Assembly: GCA_003427395.1 (NCBI GenBank)
Contig: BFEA01000191.1
Location: 581,998 to 605,841, forward strand
Direction of reading: 5' to 3'
From: Chara braunii
Lineage: Eukaryota; Streptophyta; Charophyceae; Charales; Characeae
DNA: 23,844 nucleotides
Shown here: in pieces, positions 8,311 through 16,839 of the stretch
Layout of the letters: each line of letters starts with the position of its first letter
Numbering within the stretch: position 1 is the stretch's first letter
Translations under genes and position numbers: made by a program
Notes under the pieces: model-generated
The model's input: the letters and a program-made list of their open reading frames with translations, nothing else
Databases searched by the model: none
Told to the model about the DNA's origin: nothing

Positions 8311-9430
8311 CTTCTCCGCATTATGGATGGTTCGACCACGATGGTTTTTCTTTCCTGCAGGCATAGCTGATAGAATAGACTTAAGTGGGTTGTTAGCACA
8401 CCAAGCTTTTGCGTGTGTTTAAGAGAGAGAGAGAGACAGAGAGGGTGAAGTAGCCGGCCGGCCCCAAGTTTTGTGTTTTCTTTTTTAATTCTTAAATTCA
8501 AAAGAAAGAAAGGAAAGAGGGCTAATGCGGAACCCACTGCACCGCGCCAACGACCGTACTGAAAAAGCCCCGTTTTCTGAAAATGGGGATTCATAGGCGA
8601 AACTAGTGTCCTTGTGCCCGAGCAGCGAGAAGACCACGTGCGTGTGGGTACTCGACCCGCGTGGTGGTGCTCATGGAGAGCGCGCACTTCTGACGCTTAA
8701 CGTAAGTCTATAACGTCAGGTTTTTTGGACGAGCCTATGGTCTGTATCTTGCGGAGCCAAACCTAGCAGAGAGTGTTATGTGTGTTATGCTCCATGGGAA
8801 GAGGTATTGGGAGATTTTCGTGTGCGCTGAGCTTTACGTTTCTGTTTCTTTGATACTCAATTTTTTTCTCTGAATTGTTTTCAAACGTAGAGGGAGGAGT
8901 CCGTAGGTTGTCTGCGACTGTTACGCATGCCAGCAGAGTTTTTCGGGGGATGTCGTCGTTCATCGTAGAAGATTTAGATACATTCTTTGTATTGTCCGAT
9001 TCCTGTTTTTCTTTCTTCTATTCTTTATGGTCGGGGCGGAAGAGTCCGTGATGGAGAGGAAGCAACAAGTTGGCACGCCTCGGAATGGAAAAACGGAAGT
9101 TCATTCTCTGGATTAATATGGTTATTCATCAATTAGGACTGGCAGAGTCGTTCGAGGGTCGTATGCGAGAGTGGCTGCTGAGTGTGGAAGCGTTTCCCGG
9201 CTAACTTTTTTGCAACAACGATGTCTTTTTTCTAGTGATACAATTCCTCTGTAAGGCATCTTCGTGGATGGTATGGATATTTTTAATACGAATATGGGTG
9301 CAATTCCTTTCCTGGATTCATTCATCAGAGGGTGGAGGTGTCTCTCATCTCATAGTCTTCAATGAAAGAAGTAAGACGGAAGGATTCTTTTGTTGCGGTC
9401 ATAAGGCTTCGCTGCAGATCGTGTTCTGTT
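8311..9430. other. non-coding stretch downstream of eEF2
   Basis: I see no gene. A short GA tract (about 8420-8443) and a hairpin (CCCCGTTTT / AAAATGGGG, 8572-8592) are the only structures. No canonical AATAAA is found close to the eEF2 stop, so the polyadenylation site cannot be placed. Confidence 0.55.
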
Positions 9431-9460
9431 TTTTCGTCTTTCGGTTTGGAGAGGATGTAA

Positions 9461-9660
9461 TGGGGGAAGGGCGTATTCCTTGAATGTTGTTGTAGACATC
9501 GGTTAAGTGGTCCGGGTGGAGGAAGGGCGTATACTAGATGGTGTTGGGGGAAGGGCGTATACTAGATCTGAGACATCCAACGTGTAAGATCTGAGAAAAT
9601 CACGATCCCTCTTCGCCTTTTAGATGGTGTTGTAGACATCGTAGACATCGGTCCTTTGCG
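9461..9660 (+). repeat. scrambled short direct repeats
   Basis: GGAAGGGCGTAT occurs three times (near 9465, 9523 and 9550), twice followed by ACTAGAT. GTTGTAGACATCG occurs twice, with an extra GTAGACATCGG beside the second. TAGATGGTGTTG is repeated as well. The order is not simply periodic, so several small duplications have been layered. Confidence 0.65.
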
Positions 9661-10381
9661 CACTAACGAAACGCAAAATTGTGGAGTGTCTTCTTCACAC
9701 TGGTGTCAAGATCCATCTGTTACTATTTATTATAATACCGGATGCATCTTTCCACCATCCGTGCCACGATGCACTTGCCATTTCTCTCGCGCCGTGAGTA
9801 GTGTACCGAGCCCCATCGTCGTTTGGGAATCTTTATCAGTACGCTCTAAATTTGGAGGCCTGTCTTCCGTTACTACGTGGCGCTGGCGGAACTGAGTAAA
9901 GGAGAAATCTTGACTGACCGTCGCCTGAACACTGCTGTCTCTCGATTCTGCTGGATGGTCTTATTGGACGGAACGTCAGGATCAATTAATAGGAAGACGG
10001 TTCACATGCTTCCATACGTGTTGAGTGTGAGCGTGCTAAGAACGTCAGGATCAATGAATAAGAAAACGGTTCACACGCTTCCATACCTGTTGAGTGTGAG
10101 AGTGCGGATCATGTGAGCATGCAGCACACGAACAGCAAGGGCGACAGAATTAAAGTAGGGAGTGAAAACCTAATCTAATTACAAGTTGTGCTCCCCTGAA
10201 AAAACTCCGCAGAGTTTAAAGTTTCCGACTCTAATTATAGTTTTGTACGCTGTGACCGCGATAGTTTTTTTCCATGGACCACTCATGCCCAACGAATGAG
10301 TAAAATCTTCGACAGTCGCTTGGTTACATGAGCTATTGTGGAGTGCCGTGGCATTTCTACTAGTCCGTCCGTCCGTCCTAC

Positions 10382-10402
10382 TTAGGGTGCGTTATTCCCC
10401 AG
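10382..10402. repeat. possible fragment of the 111-bp foldback family
   Basis: The plus strand reads TTAGGGTGCGTTATTCCCC. Its complement shares ATAACGCACCCTAA with the terminal inverted repeat of the 111-bp element at 11394-11504. It follows a short (GTCC)n run. Only one end is visible, so it may be a relic or a chance match. Confidence 0.35.
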
Positions 10403-10687
10403 GAAAGCATCGGCTTCTATTTTTAGTTACCCGTAGCAACGGAAAACTAGGGCGCTGTTAGGGTTTGAGTTTGAAAATGCGCTTCAGTAGCGATTTCGCG
10501 GATGATGTGCGAAACCGAGGAAAATTTTGAATGCATACCTAACTCTATCCTCCGGGGTCCGGTGATGCAGTGGCAAACCGAGGAAAATCGTGAATGTATA
10601 CGGCATAAGCTTCTTCTAGGGACGGGTGGGGATGTGTTGTATTCGAGGATGCCCAACTGGATTTTAAACTGAAATCGTGACTGCGCC

Positions 10688-10798
10688 CTACCTTCTGCCC
10701 CTGAGTACAACGTACAGTCATTACAGCTGTATTGAGGGTATCTTTCAGTCTAAATACGGCTATAACGACCGTATGTTGTATTTGGGGGAAGAAGGTAG
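10688..10798. mobile_element. 111-bp foldback MITE-like element, copy 1
   Basis: The ends CTACCTTCTGCCCC and its inverted partner GGGGGAAGAAGGTAG form terminal inverted repeats of about 47 bp, so nearly the whole element folds back on itself. It shares the outer 28 or so bases with the element at 11394 and has exactly the same length. There is no coding capacity. A TA dinucleotide sits inside each end, as in TA-target (Tc1/mariner or Stowaway-type) elements, but this is not proof of superfamily. Confidence 0.75.
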
Positions 10799-11393
10799 TT
10801 ACCTCTTGTAGGAACGGTTTGCTATTTCCAGCATCTGCGTGACGATACACTCGTCCTCTTTCTCGCTCCCTGAGTACTGTAGGGAGCGCCATCCTTCGGG
10901 AATCTTATCAGGATGCCCAAATTTAGAGGCCGGTCTTGTCAGTATGCCCAAATTTGGAGGCCGGGCTTCCGTTACCACGTGGCTCAGGTGATGGGTTCCC
11001 CTGAAACTGAGTAAAGGAGAAATCGTGACTGAACGTCGCCTGAACCCTGCTGTCTCTTGATTCTGTTGGATGATGGCGGACTGAATGTAAGGATGAATGG
11101 ATAGCAAAGCGGGTCCGCATATTTCCATAGAGTGTGAGAGTGCTAATCATGTGAGCATTCAGCACACGTCAAGCGAAGGCGACAGAATCATGTGTTTAGG
11201 GAATGCGCAAAGTTGCGAAGGCCTAATCTAATGATGAGTTGTGCTCCACCGAAAGACTCTTCGGAGAAGTTTCCTGATCTAATTATAGTTTTGTACGCAG
11301 TGTGACCGCGAGAGTTTTCTCACAGCGACTGGGTAACCTTCTCCGCTTCCGTCTGAACTGGTTATTAGAGCTCTACTGTCGAGTGCGAGAGTG

Positions 11394-11504
11394 CTACCGC
11401 CTTCCCCCAAACATAACGCACCCTAAAAATGAATGTATACAAGCCATCTTTTCGGCCAGATACAGCCAAAATGAGGGTGCGTTGTGTTCGGGGGAAGACG
11501 GTAG
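11394..11504. mobile_element. 111-bp foldback MITE-like element, copy 2
   Basis: Terminal inverted repeats of 31 bp (CTACCGYCTTCCCCC at the outer edge, ACGCACCCT at the inner edge) have only a few mismatches, and the centre is also partly palindromic. It interrupts copy C of the large tandem repeat. Copies A and B of that repeat have no insert at the matching place (GAGAGTGC followed within 20 bases by GCATKCAGCACAC), so they act as related empty sites. About 10 bases present in copies A and B are missing next to the insert, so a target duplication cannot be read cleanly. Confidence 0.8.
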
Positions 11505-11735
11505 TCATTCAGCACACTAGTAATGGCGAGAGAATGAAAGTGGTCCGGGAATGCGCGTACGTTATCCAAGTATGGCTTTATACGCACTGTGACTGCTAGA
11601 GTTTCTTCCACGGAGGACTCCTGCACTGCGACTGGGTAACCTTCTCGAGGCTCGTGGTTACTTGAGCTCTACTTGATGACAAGGCATTGCTCTACTCATC
11701 GGCGACCGTCTGAATTAGGGTTAACGTTGTCTTGT

Positions 11736-11869
11736 CCCCGGAGAGCAATTCGTTATGACCTCTATTCCTCTCTATCCTTTTTTATCGCTTCCATTGCCTG
11801 GGATAAGCAACTGGCCTGGGATAAGCAACTCCCCGGAGAGCAATTCGTTATGACCTCTATTCCTCTCTA
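11736..11869 (+). repeat. 95-bp-spaced direct repeat with an inner 16-bp tandem
   Basis: A 39-bp block starting CCCCGGAGAGCAATTCGTTA is present at 11736-11774 and again, essentially identical, at 11831-11869. Between them CCTGGGATAAGCAACT is repeated twice in tandem. The identity implies recent duplication. Confidence 0.9.
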
Positions 11870-12317
11870 CCAAAGATTTGCACCTGCATTTAAACCAGGG
11901 CTTTGATTAGAGGACAGTAAAACATCAAATCCATGAGTGTTTTTCATGTGTAGCTTGTATCCATTGTGCAAAGACGGGTTTAATCGAAATTTGTTTTTCT
12001 GGAGTACCAAAAGCTTGCATTACATCATATGGCTCGTTGTTTTTAGGCAATTTTTCAGTAAATTCATTTTGCTAGGAATGAATGATAAATATTCTCTTGA
12101 TACTATAAATAGACGCACTTGAATGAAACTACGGTGTGCGGGTGCGTCGTAACCTCTATTCCTCCCGTCCAGTCTTCTTCGCTTGTATATGCATGCTCGT
12201 TCGCGATAAGCAAGGGGAGGGACGACTCCGGAGTGCAAAATCGGACTCTCTCTGTGTCGTTGCGTCATGACGTGTTGCGTTAGGTCTTTCGGGACCCTCG
12301 TCGGTCGTATACACGGA
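11870..12317. other. non-coding stretch, no element recognised
   Basis: AT-rich up to about 12120, then more balanced. The phrase 'TAACCTCTATTCCTC' (about 12149-12163) echoes the repeat at 11758-11770. No frame is convincing. Confidence 0.5.
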
Positions 12318-12352
12318 GGCACAACGGAAGGAGGCCGCACTTCCGTTGTGCC
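12318..12352. repeat. 13-bp perfect hairpin
   Basis: GGCACAACGGAAG (12318-12330) pairs perfectly with CTTCCGTTGTGCC (12340-12352) across a 9-base loop. There is no T run after it and no gene before it, so a terminator role is not indicated. It lies 27 bp from the solo 98-bp MITE unit and could be part of another foldback element. Confidence 0.75.
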
Positions 12353-12378
12353 CGGGCTGCCTGCGGACGGTCAGGCGG

Positions 12379-12476
12379 GGGGAAGGTCACACTTGCATGG
12401 ATTAAGAGATTGTGGCCATTGATCTTTGCTATCTAGGGTCAATATTGCTTTATTCGTGTAAGTGGGACCTAGCCCC
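12379..12476. mobile_element. solo 98-bp MITE-like unit (same family as 4482-4684)
   Basis: This copy shows about 90% identity by eye to the left arm of the nested element at 4482. Shared words include GATTAAGAGATTGTGGCC, TTGATCTTTGCTATCTA and CGTGTAAGTGGGACCTAGCC. Being alone, it shows that the 98-bp unit, not the 203-bp double structure, is the basic mobile unit. Its own ends are inverted repeats of each other. No clear target duplication is visible at the flanks (GGCG and GGTAGG). Confidence 0.85.
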
Positions 12477-12713
12477 GGTAGGATACGGACTCGAAAGGGA
12501 AAGTTTACTTCAGGAGAAAATCGTCCGCCCGGTACTGATAAAACCCTGCAATTGAGTCGTTCCGGGTTGTTTGTGAGGATTACCAGCCTCAATTGGAATT
12601 TTCGTTTTTCCCAAAAAAAAACAAAAACAAAAACCATGCGAGGATCCGGAAGAAAAACGAACACTGCAAAGATAGGGCCTCGCCACACCACTCTCGAGAC
12701 GTCCAGTCCCGAT

Positions 12714-12808
12714 TCGACAGGTATTTCGTCTTTTTTTTTTTTTTTTTTTTATAAATATTCGACAGGTATTTAACTTGGTTGGGCTTTAAAAAAAAAAAAA
12801 AAAAAGAC
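12714..12808. repeat. poly(T)20 / poly(A)18 inverted repeat with short direct repeats
   Basis: GTC followed by T20 (12728-12750) and A18 followed by GAC (12788-12808) are complementary across a spacer of 37 bases. ATTCGACAGGTATTT occurs at 12713-12727 and again at 12757-12771. Two oppositely oriented retroposed tails back to back, or a foldback caused by template switching, could make this. Confidence 0.65.
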
Positions 12809-12883
12809 TGCATATTCCTGCAGAGGAGGGCAGGACACAGCCGTTGCTATAAATAGTAACGAATGCATCTAACCACTTCCGGC

Positions 12884-13043
12884 CGAAAGATGCATTCCTT
12901 CGCTTTTCGTTTGGGAAAGATGCATTCGCTCTCCTTTCGTTTCGGGAAAGGATGCATTCGTTCTCTTTTCGAATCGGGAAAGGATGCATTCGTTCTCTTT
13001 TCGAATCGGGAAAGGATGCATTCGTTCTCTTTTCGTTTCGACA
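12884..13043 (+). repeat. 30-32 bp minisatellite, five copies
   Basis: The word GATGCATTC(G/C) recurs at 12889, 12919, 12951, 12983 and 13015, spaced 30, 32, 32 and 32 bp. Each unit continues TCTCTTTTCG and GGGAAAG. The last three are nearly identical, and the first two are more diverged, as expected for an array growing at one end. An inverted half-unit (GAATGCATCT) lies just upstream at 12861. The repeat is direct without unique spacers, so it is not CRISPR. Confidence 0.9.
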
Positions 13044-13073
13044 GTAGAGTGGAGAGGCCCATTGACAGCGGTG

Positions 13074-13104
13074 GCATGGCGCCTGCGCAAGGATGACGTG
13101 CTCA
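13074..13104 (+). pseudogene. U6 snRNA-like fragment
   Basis: GCATGGCGCCTGCGCAAG continuing into GATGAC matches the U6 segment from GCATGG through GATGAC with a single change (C to G at 13081). The next bases resemble ACGCACA with two to three changes. The 5' part of U6 is absent or too diverged to see. An A-rich stretch (about 13107-13140) follows. Fragments like this arise when LINE machinery copies or template-switches onto U6 RNA. The exact 16-base run CCTGCGCAAGGATGAC makes chance unlikely. Confidence 0.55.
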
Positions 13105-13338
13105 GAGAAACAAAACAAGAAAATAAGAAAATAAGAAACAGGCGTCGCACTCTCGCACAGTGGAGATTGGAAGGCTGTGAATGAACACGAAGAGGCTCGC
13201 CACACAGGCTGTCCAAGACCCGGTTTTCGACAATTTTGCATCGCCATCGCCACACGGCCTTTCGAAGAATTGCGGCTCAAAAGCATTTCAACAGGTGTCA
13301 GAATGATACGCTCGGCAGCCACCCTCCCCCATTCGTTT

Positions 13339-13745
13339 CCTCCAGCCTGCAGGAGACGGAAATTCGATCGTGCCCCATTTGCATTGCCAGGGAATTTTTT
13401 TTTTTTTTTTGTGTCATGAACCTAGGCCGGTGACCTTACATTTCTACTGGGATTGCTGGAAAACAGGTCCAGCGTCCTATCTTGGGTAACAGACTGGAAA
13501 CCTCCAGCCTGCAGGAGAGAGAAATTCGATAGTGCCCCATTTGCATTGCCAGGGAATTTTTTTTTTTTTTTTTTTTTTCCCTGTGTCATGAACCTAGGCC
13601 GGTGACCTTACATTCTACTGGGATTGCTGGAAAACAGGTCCAGCGTCCTATCTTGGGTAACAGACTGGAATACAGGTCCAGTGTCCTTAGGAGAGAGAAG
13701 GTAGAAAACCAGCTGGAAACCAGGTCCAGCGTCCTTTCCAGAAAA
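13339..13745 (+). repeat. 162-bp tandem duplication with variable poly(T), plus partial third copies
   Basis: Copy one (13339-13500) and copy two (13501-13670) both run from CCTCCAGCCTGCAGGAGA through CATTTGCATTGCCAGGGAA, a T run, GTGTCATGAACCTAGGCC and CAGGTCCAGCGTCC to AGACTGGAA. The T run is 16 long in the first and 22 in the second, followed there by an extra CCC. Shorter pieces of the ACAGGTCCAGYGTCCT module recur to about 13745. Near identity points to a recent event or an assembly artefact. Confidence 0.9.
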
Positions 13746-13813
13746 GCAGATCTAGCTGGCTATCATCATTATCAGTTGCTTCTTAGGGCATCGGTAGACA
13801 CTATGAGTTCCTT

Positions 13814-13841
13814 GAGCCACAAGGAAATTTCCTTGTGGCTC
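13814..13841. repeat. 28-bp perfect palindrome
   Basis: The arms GAGCCACAAGGAAA and TTTCCTTGTGGCTC pair perfectly with no loop. A half copy (TTTCCTTGTGGC) recurs near 13898. It sits in no recognised gene or element. It may be a protein-binding site or a cruciform-forming scar, but there is no evidence for either. Confidence 0.8.
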
Positions 13842-14704
13842 TTAAGGGATATTTGCGGCGTTGTTTCACTCATCCTTGGGGACCTCCCCCGAGGATGTTT
13901 CCTTGTGGCGTGCCCGTGGCCGTTTTCTTATGGAAATTAGTGGCCGTGGGGTCGGTCGTCTTTGGTCCACTGTCTTTTGTCCGTGTGGAGGCAGCGTGGC
14001 GGGAAACGACATGAGGCGGGCGACGGGAAAAAGCTTTAACCCGGGGGGCGCCGACGGTTGAAATTCGAATTTCGAATGACGGCTCTGATGATGACCGCGG
14101 CGTGCGGCTCGCGGCGCGAAGACGGCGTACTGCTGAAACGGGCTCAGCGGCGGCGTCAGTTCCGTCCCCTGGTCGTTGCGAGTGCGCAGGCATCGTCGGG
14201 TGCATCCGTCGCCGTCGACCTTCGTACATGTAGGCCGCGCCTTGAAACTCATTTCCGTCTGCAGGACTGCATCCAAAAGGGGCCAGCTTTCGACGGACGA
14301 CACACACAGAGCGACGGGTCCGTGTCCAGGTCGTGGCCCTTCCTGAGGTGTGTCCGAAAGGTCGTGTCCAGGTCCGTGTCCAGAAAACGATGGGGGTATT
14401 TTCATCCTGCGTCTGGCCCTTCCTGAGGCGGGTTTCCTGGGGCTCTACCAGCATACCGGCCTGACATGGGATGAAAAACCTCCGAATCCTTTTATATGCT
14501 ATATTCTTCTCTCAATCTTTCATCATCTTTCAAATTCTCTCAATTCAGTGACACCTTCACTACCTTCCTACCACCACTCCCAACTTCCTAAGGCTCCTTG
14601 GGCCCATAGTACTGCCCTGGGTTTTGTTGGGCACCCGAAACCGAAAAGATTTCCGCGGGCACTTTCGGCCAATTATCATGACGAATGTTTTGAAGTCTTC
14701 CTCC
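13842..14704. other. GC-rich then neutral non-coding stretch
   Basis: Three to four long frames overlap on both strands (for example about 13866-14454 minus), but they are Arg/Pro/Ser-rich without recognisable domains. CCCTTCCTGAGG and GTGTCCAGGTC each recur between 14325 and 14430, so local repetition continues here. No gene is called. Confidence 0.5.
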
Positions 14705-15064
14705 GGGGATAATCGGTGGAAAGCGCCCACGCCAAAACCATTTTGGTCTTGGGAGTCCAAAGTTGTCTTTTGATAGTCTGCACGCCCAAAGTTTTTTTTC
14801 ACGTTTCGTATGCCCAAACTTTTCCACTGTGGGAAGATCTACCGGCCCATGCTTCACTCCAATGGGCCCTGCCGGATAATGAATCTCGCACATAGACAGC
14901 GGCAGCCAACGACCCCTACCGGATAACAGATCTGGCACATAGTCGCGCTCCAATGGGCCCTAATCTGGCACACAAACAGCAGCCGATTCATAGAGCGGCA
15001 GATTCATAGTGATGTGGAACAGGCCTAGGGCGGTGCATGTTGGCTCTTTCCACCAATTATCCCC
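14705..15064. mobile_element. candidate 360-bp non-autonomous TIR transposon
   Basis: GGGGATAATCGGTGGAAAG at the left end is mirrored by CTTTCCACCAATTATCCCC at the right end, with one mismatch in 19. TTCCTC is found immediately outside both ends (14698-14703 with one extra C, and 15065-15070), a possible 6-bp target-site duplication. Inside are small repeats of CAATGGGCCCT and GAT(C/T)TGGCACA, and no coding frame. It could belong to a hAT-like or other cut-and-paste family. The family is not identified. Confidence 0.55.
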
Positions 15065-15339
15065 TTCCTCGGGCCTCAGCAAATGAACGCACTGCTCGCT
15101 TCCACACAGCAATGGAGAGAATGAATCCAAACCCAACATCGTTCAGCCTGGAAGGACATCATCTCCTGACGGCTAGCAGGTATTTTTGCTAAAGCTGAGC
15201 TCTTTTCCACCAGGACTTTCGAGTGAGCTCTGGATGTGATTGCACTCAGATTCATAGAGGCCGTCTCTCCCACTTCGTGTGTGGGGGGTCTGTCGTACTG
15301 CCGTACTATACTGCAGAGGGTGCCTAATAATAAGCGAAA
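15065..15339. other. non-coding stretch, nothing recognised
   Basis: There is no gene-like frame and no clear repeat. It lies between the TIR element and the microsatellite cluster. Confidence 0.4.
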
Positions 15340-15510
15340 ACAACAACAACAACAACAGGGTTGTAAAGTACAGAATGCTCGGCCACCCCATAATTTTATT
15401 ATTTTTTGTTTGGTTTATTCGTAGATTAAACATTAAAAAACAAATGGAAAAAGAAACACAATCGAAAAAAGATTTGATTGATTGATTGGTTGATGCTTGA
15501 TTGGTTGTTA

Positions 15511-15544
<34 letters not shown>

Positions 15545-15595
15545 AAAGAAAAAAAAAAATCCATGCACGCTCGCTCTCTGTTTGTCTTTCTCTCC

Positions 15596-15638
<43 letters not shown>

Positions 15639-15718
15639 GGTGGGTGTGTGTGCATGTGTTCTCGTGTGTGTGCGTCTTTTCGAGCGCGCGCGCGTGTGTG
15701 TGTGTGTGTGTGTGTGTG
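15340..15718. repeat. cluster of four microsatellite types
   Basis: Within 380 bp there is a (CAA)n tract (about 15340-15357), an interrupted (TTGA)n tract (about 15475-15541), a (GA)n tract (15597-15638) and a (GT)n tract (about 15692-15718) preceded by GCGCGCGC. The open frames reported over them, such as runs of Ser-Leu or Thr-His, are products of the simple sequence. Confidence 0.95.
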
Positions 15719-15798
15719 TAACACATTTTGTCAATATTGATTTTTTTTCCAAAAAGGGAACTATTTCAAATGTGAACTAATAGAGTGTATATGGACTG

Positions 15799-15915
15799 AT
15801 AGTGCTTATTAAGCACTTTAAGTGAGGATAAACACTGTTTTTATGTCAAGCCGGTGGGCCAATAGTGCTTATGAAGCACTTTAAGTGAGGATCAACACAG
15901 TTTTTATGTCATGTC
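15799..15915 (+). repeat. 63-bp tandem duplication carrying a small palindrome
   Basis: Copies start at 15799 and 15862 and share ATAGTGCTTATKAAGCACTT followed by TAAGTGAGGAT and the TTTTTATGTCA block. AGTGCTTATTAAGCACT is a perfect 8-bp-arm palindrome in copy one and has one change in the loop of copy two. Confidence 0.9.
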
Positions 15916-15978
15916 GGTAGGGTGAGTGGTGTGGTGGGGCATTGTATGGGCTGAAAGTGCATTATGTGATGATTACCC

Positions 15979-16244
15979 TGGATTCCAGGGGATTGACTGA
16001 GCAGGTCATTGAAAAAAGACTGGAAAAATAACTGGAAAACGCCTGCCCGCATTGACTGCTCTGGATTCCAAAGACTTAACTGAGCTTGTTGTGGAAGGCT
16101 CTCTGACTGTATCCACCAAAAACTGTGGACGCCATATGCAAGAGGATACCTAAGATACATAGGTGAGTAACAGGATGATGTGACTGGAAGGCGCCTGCCA
16201 GCATTGATTGCTCTGGAGTCCAGCTCGTCCTCCGTTAAAAAGAT
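15979..16244 (+). repeat. diverged direct repeats, spacing about 82 and 152 bp
   Basis: ACTGGAARRCGCCTGCC and GCATTGAYTGCTCTGGA(T/G)TCC occur together at 16031-16070 and 16183-16221. CTGGATTCCA followed by ACTGAGC occurs at 15979 and 16061. The right-hand copy abuts the LINE fragment that starts at 16245. Confidence 0.75.
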
Positions 16245-16440
16245 ACACAGGCGGTAGCACGTATAGGCTTTCTCTGTCGGGTGCAAGTGACTGTACGCGT
16301 CCACCAGGGTCAAGGATTCACAGAGGTCTGTCAATATCCTTTCGTCCTCCTCTACATAGCTCGGGCAGGGGTCCCGTTGTCGACCGGATGAAGTGATCTG
16401 CCGGCCGGCGGAATCAACCCTATGTCTACCCCGTGTCTGT
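16245..16440 (-). mobile_element. LINE (non-LTR retrotransposon) endonuclease fragment, broken
   Basis: The minus strand encodes DSAGRQITSS, then EEDERILTDL, then CESLTLVDAYSHLHPTEKAY. The pattern 'LxLVDAYRxLHPxxxxYT' is typical of the C-terminal half of the apurinic-type endonuclease domain of plant and algal LINEs, just after the GDFN motif. The upstream GDFN part is unreadable and the downstream part runs into a local tandem repeat. No reverse transcriptase follows. The fragment cannot be mobile. The assignment rests on motif memory and not on a search. Confidence 0.6.
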
Positions 16441-16839
16441 CACTCACGGGAGGGCTAATTCCGGGCTCCTGCAAACTGCAAACGAACCAGGTCAGTTTCC
16501 AATTACATGCATCGGAGCACGCAGCAGCGGTAATATCATAAAATCGTGATTGCAGACAATAAACATCTGATTTGTAACGATGAGTTCATCCACCTTAGAC
16601 TCCGCCCGATTGTGTGGCAACAGTCCTAGTGCATGGTCCGGTTCGGGCTCTGGTTCACATATAAAGTCACCTGTATCCAGCCCGTCGAATCCAAGGAACT
16701 GTGCCAGGACATTCTGAGTCCAAATTGTACCTAGCGACCCATTTAGGCCGGCCTTCATTCCCGACACCTGTGGTCAGTCCGCAGCGCGTTTACAGCAGCG
16801 GTATTTCTCCGCCACTGACACCATAACCTTCCGCTGCTG
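16441..16839 (-). other. unassigned minus-strand frame and non-coding DNA
   Basis: About 91 codons are open on the minus strand (16492-16767), with a fairly protein-like peptide (GLDTGDFICEPEPEPDHALG, then VDELIVTNQMFIVCNHDF). No convincing ATG context, domain or neighbour supports a gene. It may be an exon or a transposon remnant. The family is not recognised. Confidence 0.25.

Larger units (their letters stand above)
9759..11680 (+). repeat. diverged tandem repeat, three copies, unit about 1.08 kb shrinking to a partial third copy
   Basis: Copy A (about 9759-10345) and copy B (about 10835-11380) share, in order, a GAATCTTATCAG...AAATTTGGAGGCC block, ACTGAGTAAAGGAGAAATC, CGTCGCCTGAAC, GAGTGTGAGAGTGC, CAGCACACG, CTAATTATAGTTTTGTACGC and GGTTAC/GGTAACC. 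Copy C (about 11381-11680) repeats the second half from GAGTGCGAGAGTG to TTGAGCTCTAC. Copy A also has an internal 69-bp duplication (9972 and 10041). It is not coding. LTRs were considered, but three copies, no TG...CA ends and no primer-binding site argue against that. Confidence 0.7.

Noticed and set aside
9759-11380. Possible LTR pair of a small retrotransposon
   Set aside because: A third partial copy exists, identity is low, and there are no TG...CA ends, primer-binding site or polypurine tract.
12884-13043. Possible CRISPR array
   Set aside because: The 30-32 bp units are contiguous with no unique spacers, and the genome appears eukaryotic.
13866-14454. Two overlapping minus-strand frames of about 180-195 codons
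   Set aside because: They overlap each other in different frames, are Arg/Pro/Ser-rich and follow the local GC content; no motif is seen.
15508-15752. Open frames made of Ser-Leu, Thr-His and Asn-Gln-Ser repeats
   Set aside because: They are translations of microsatellites.
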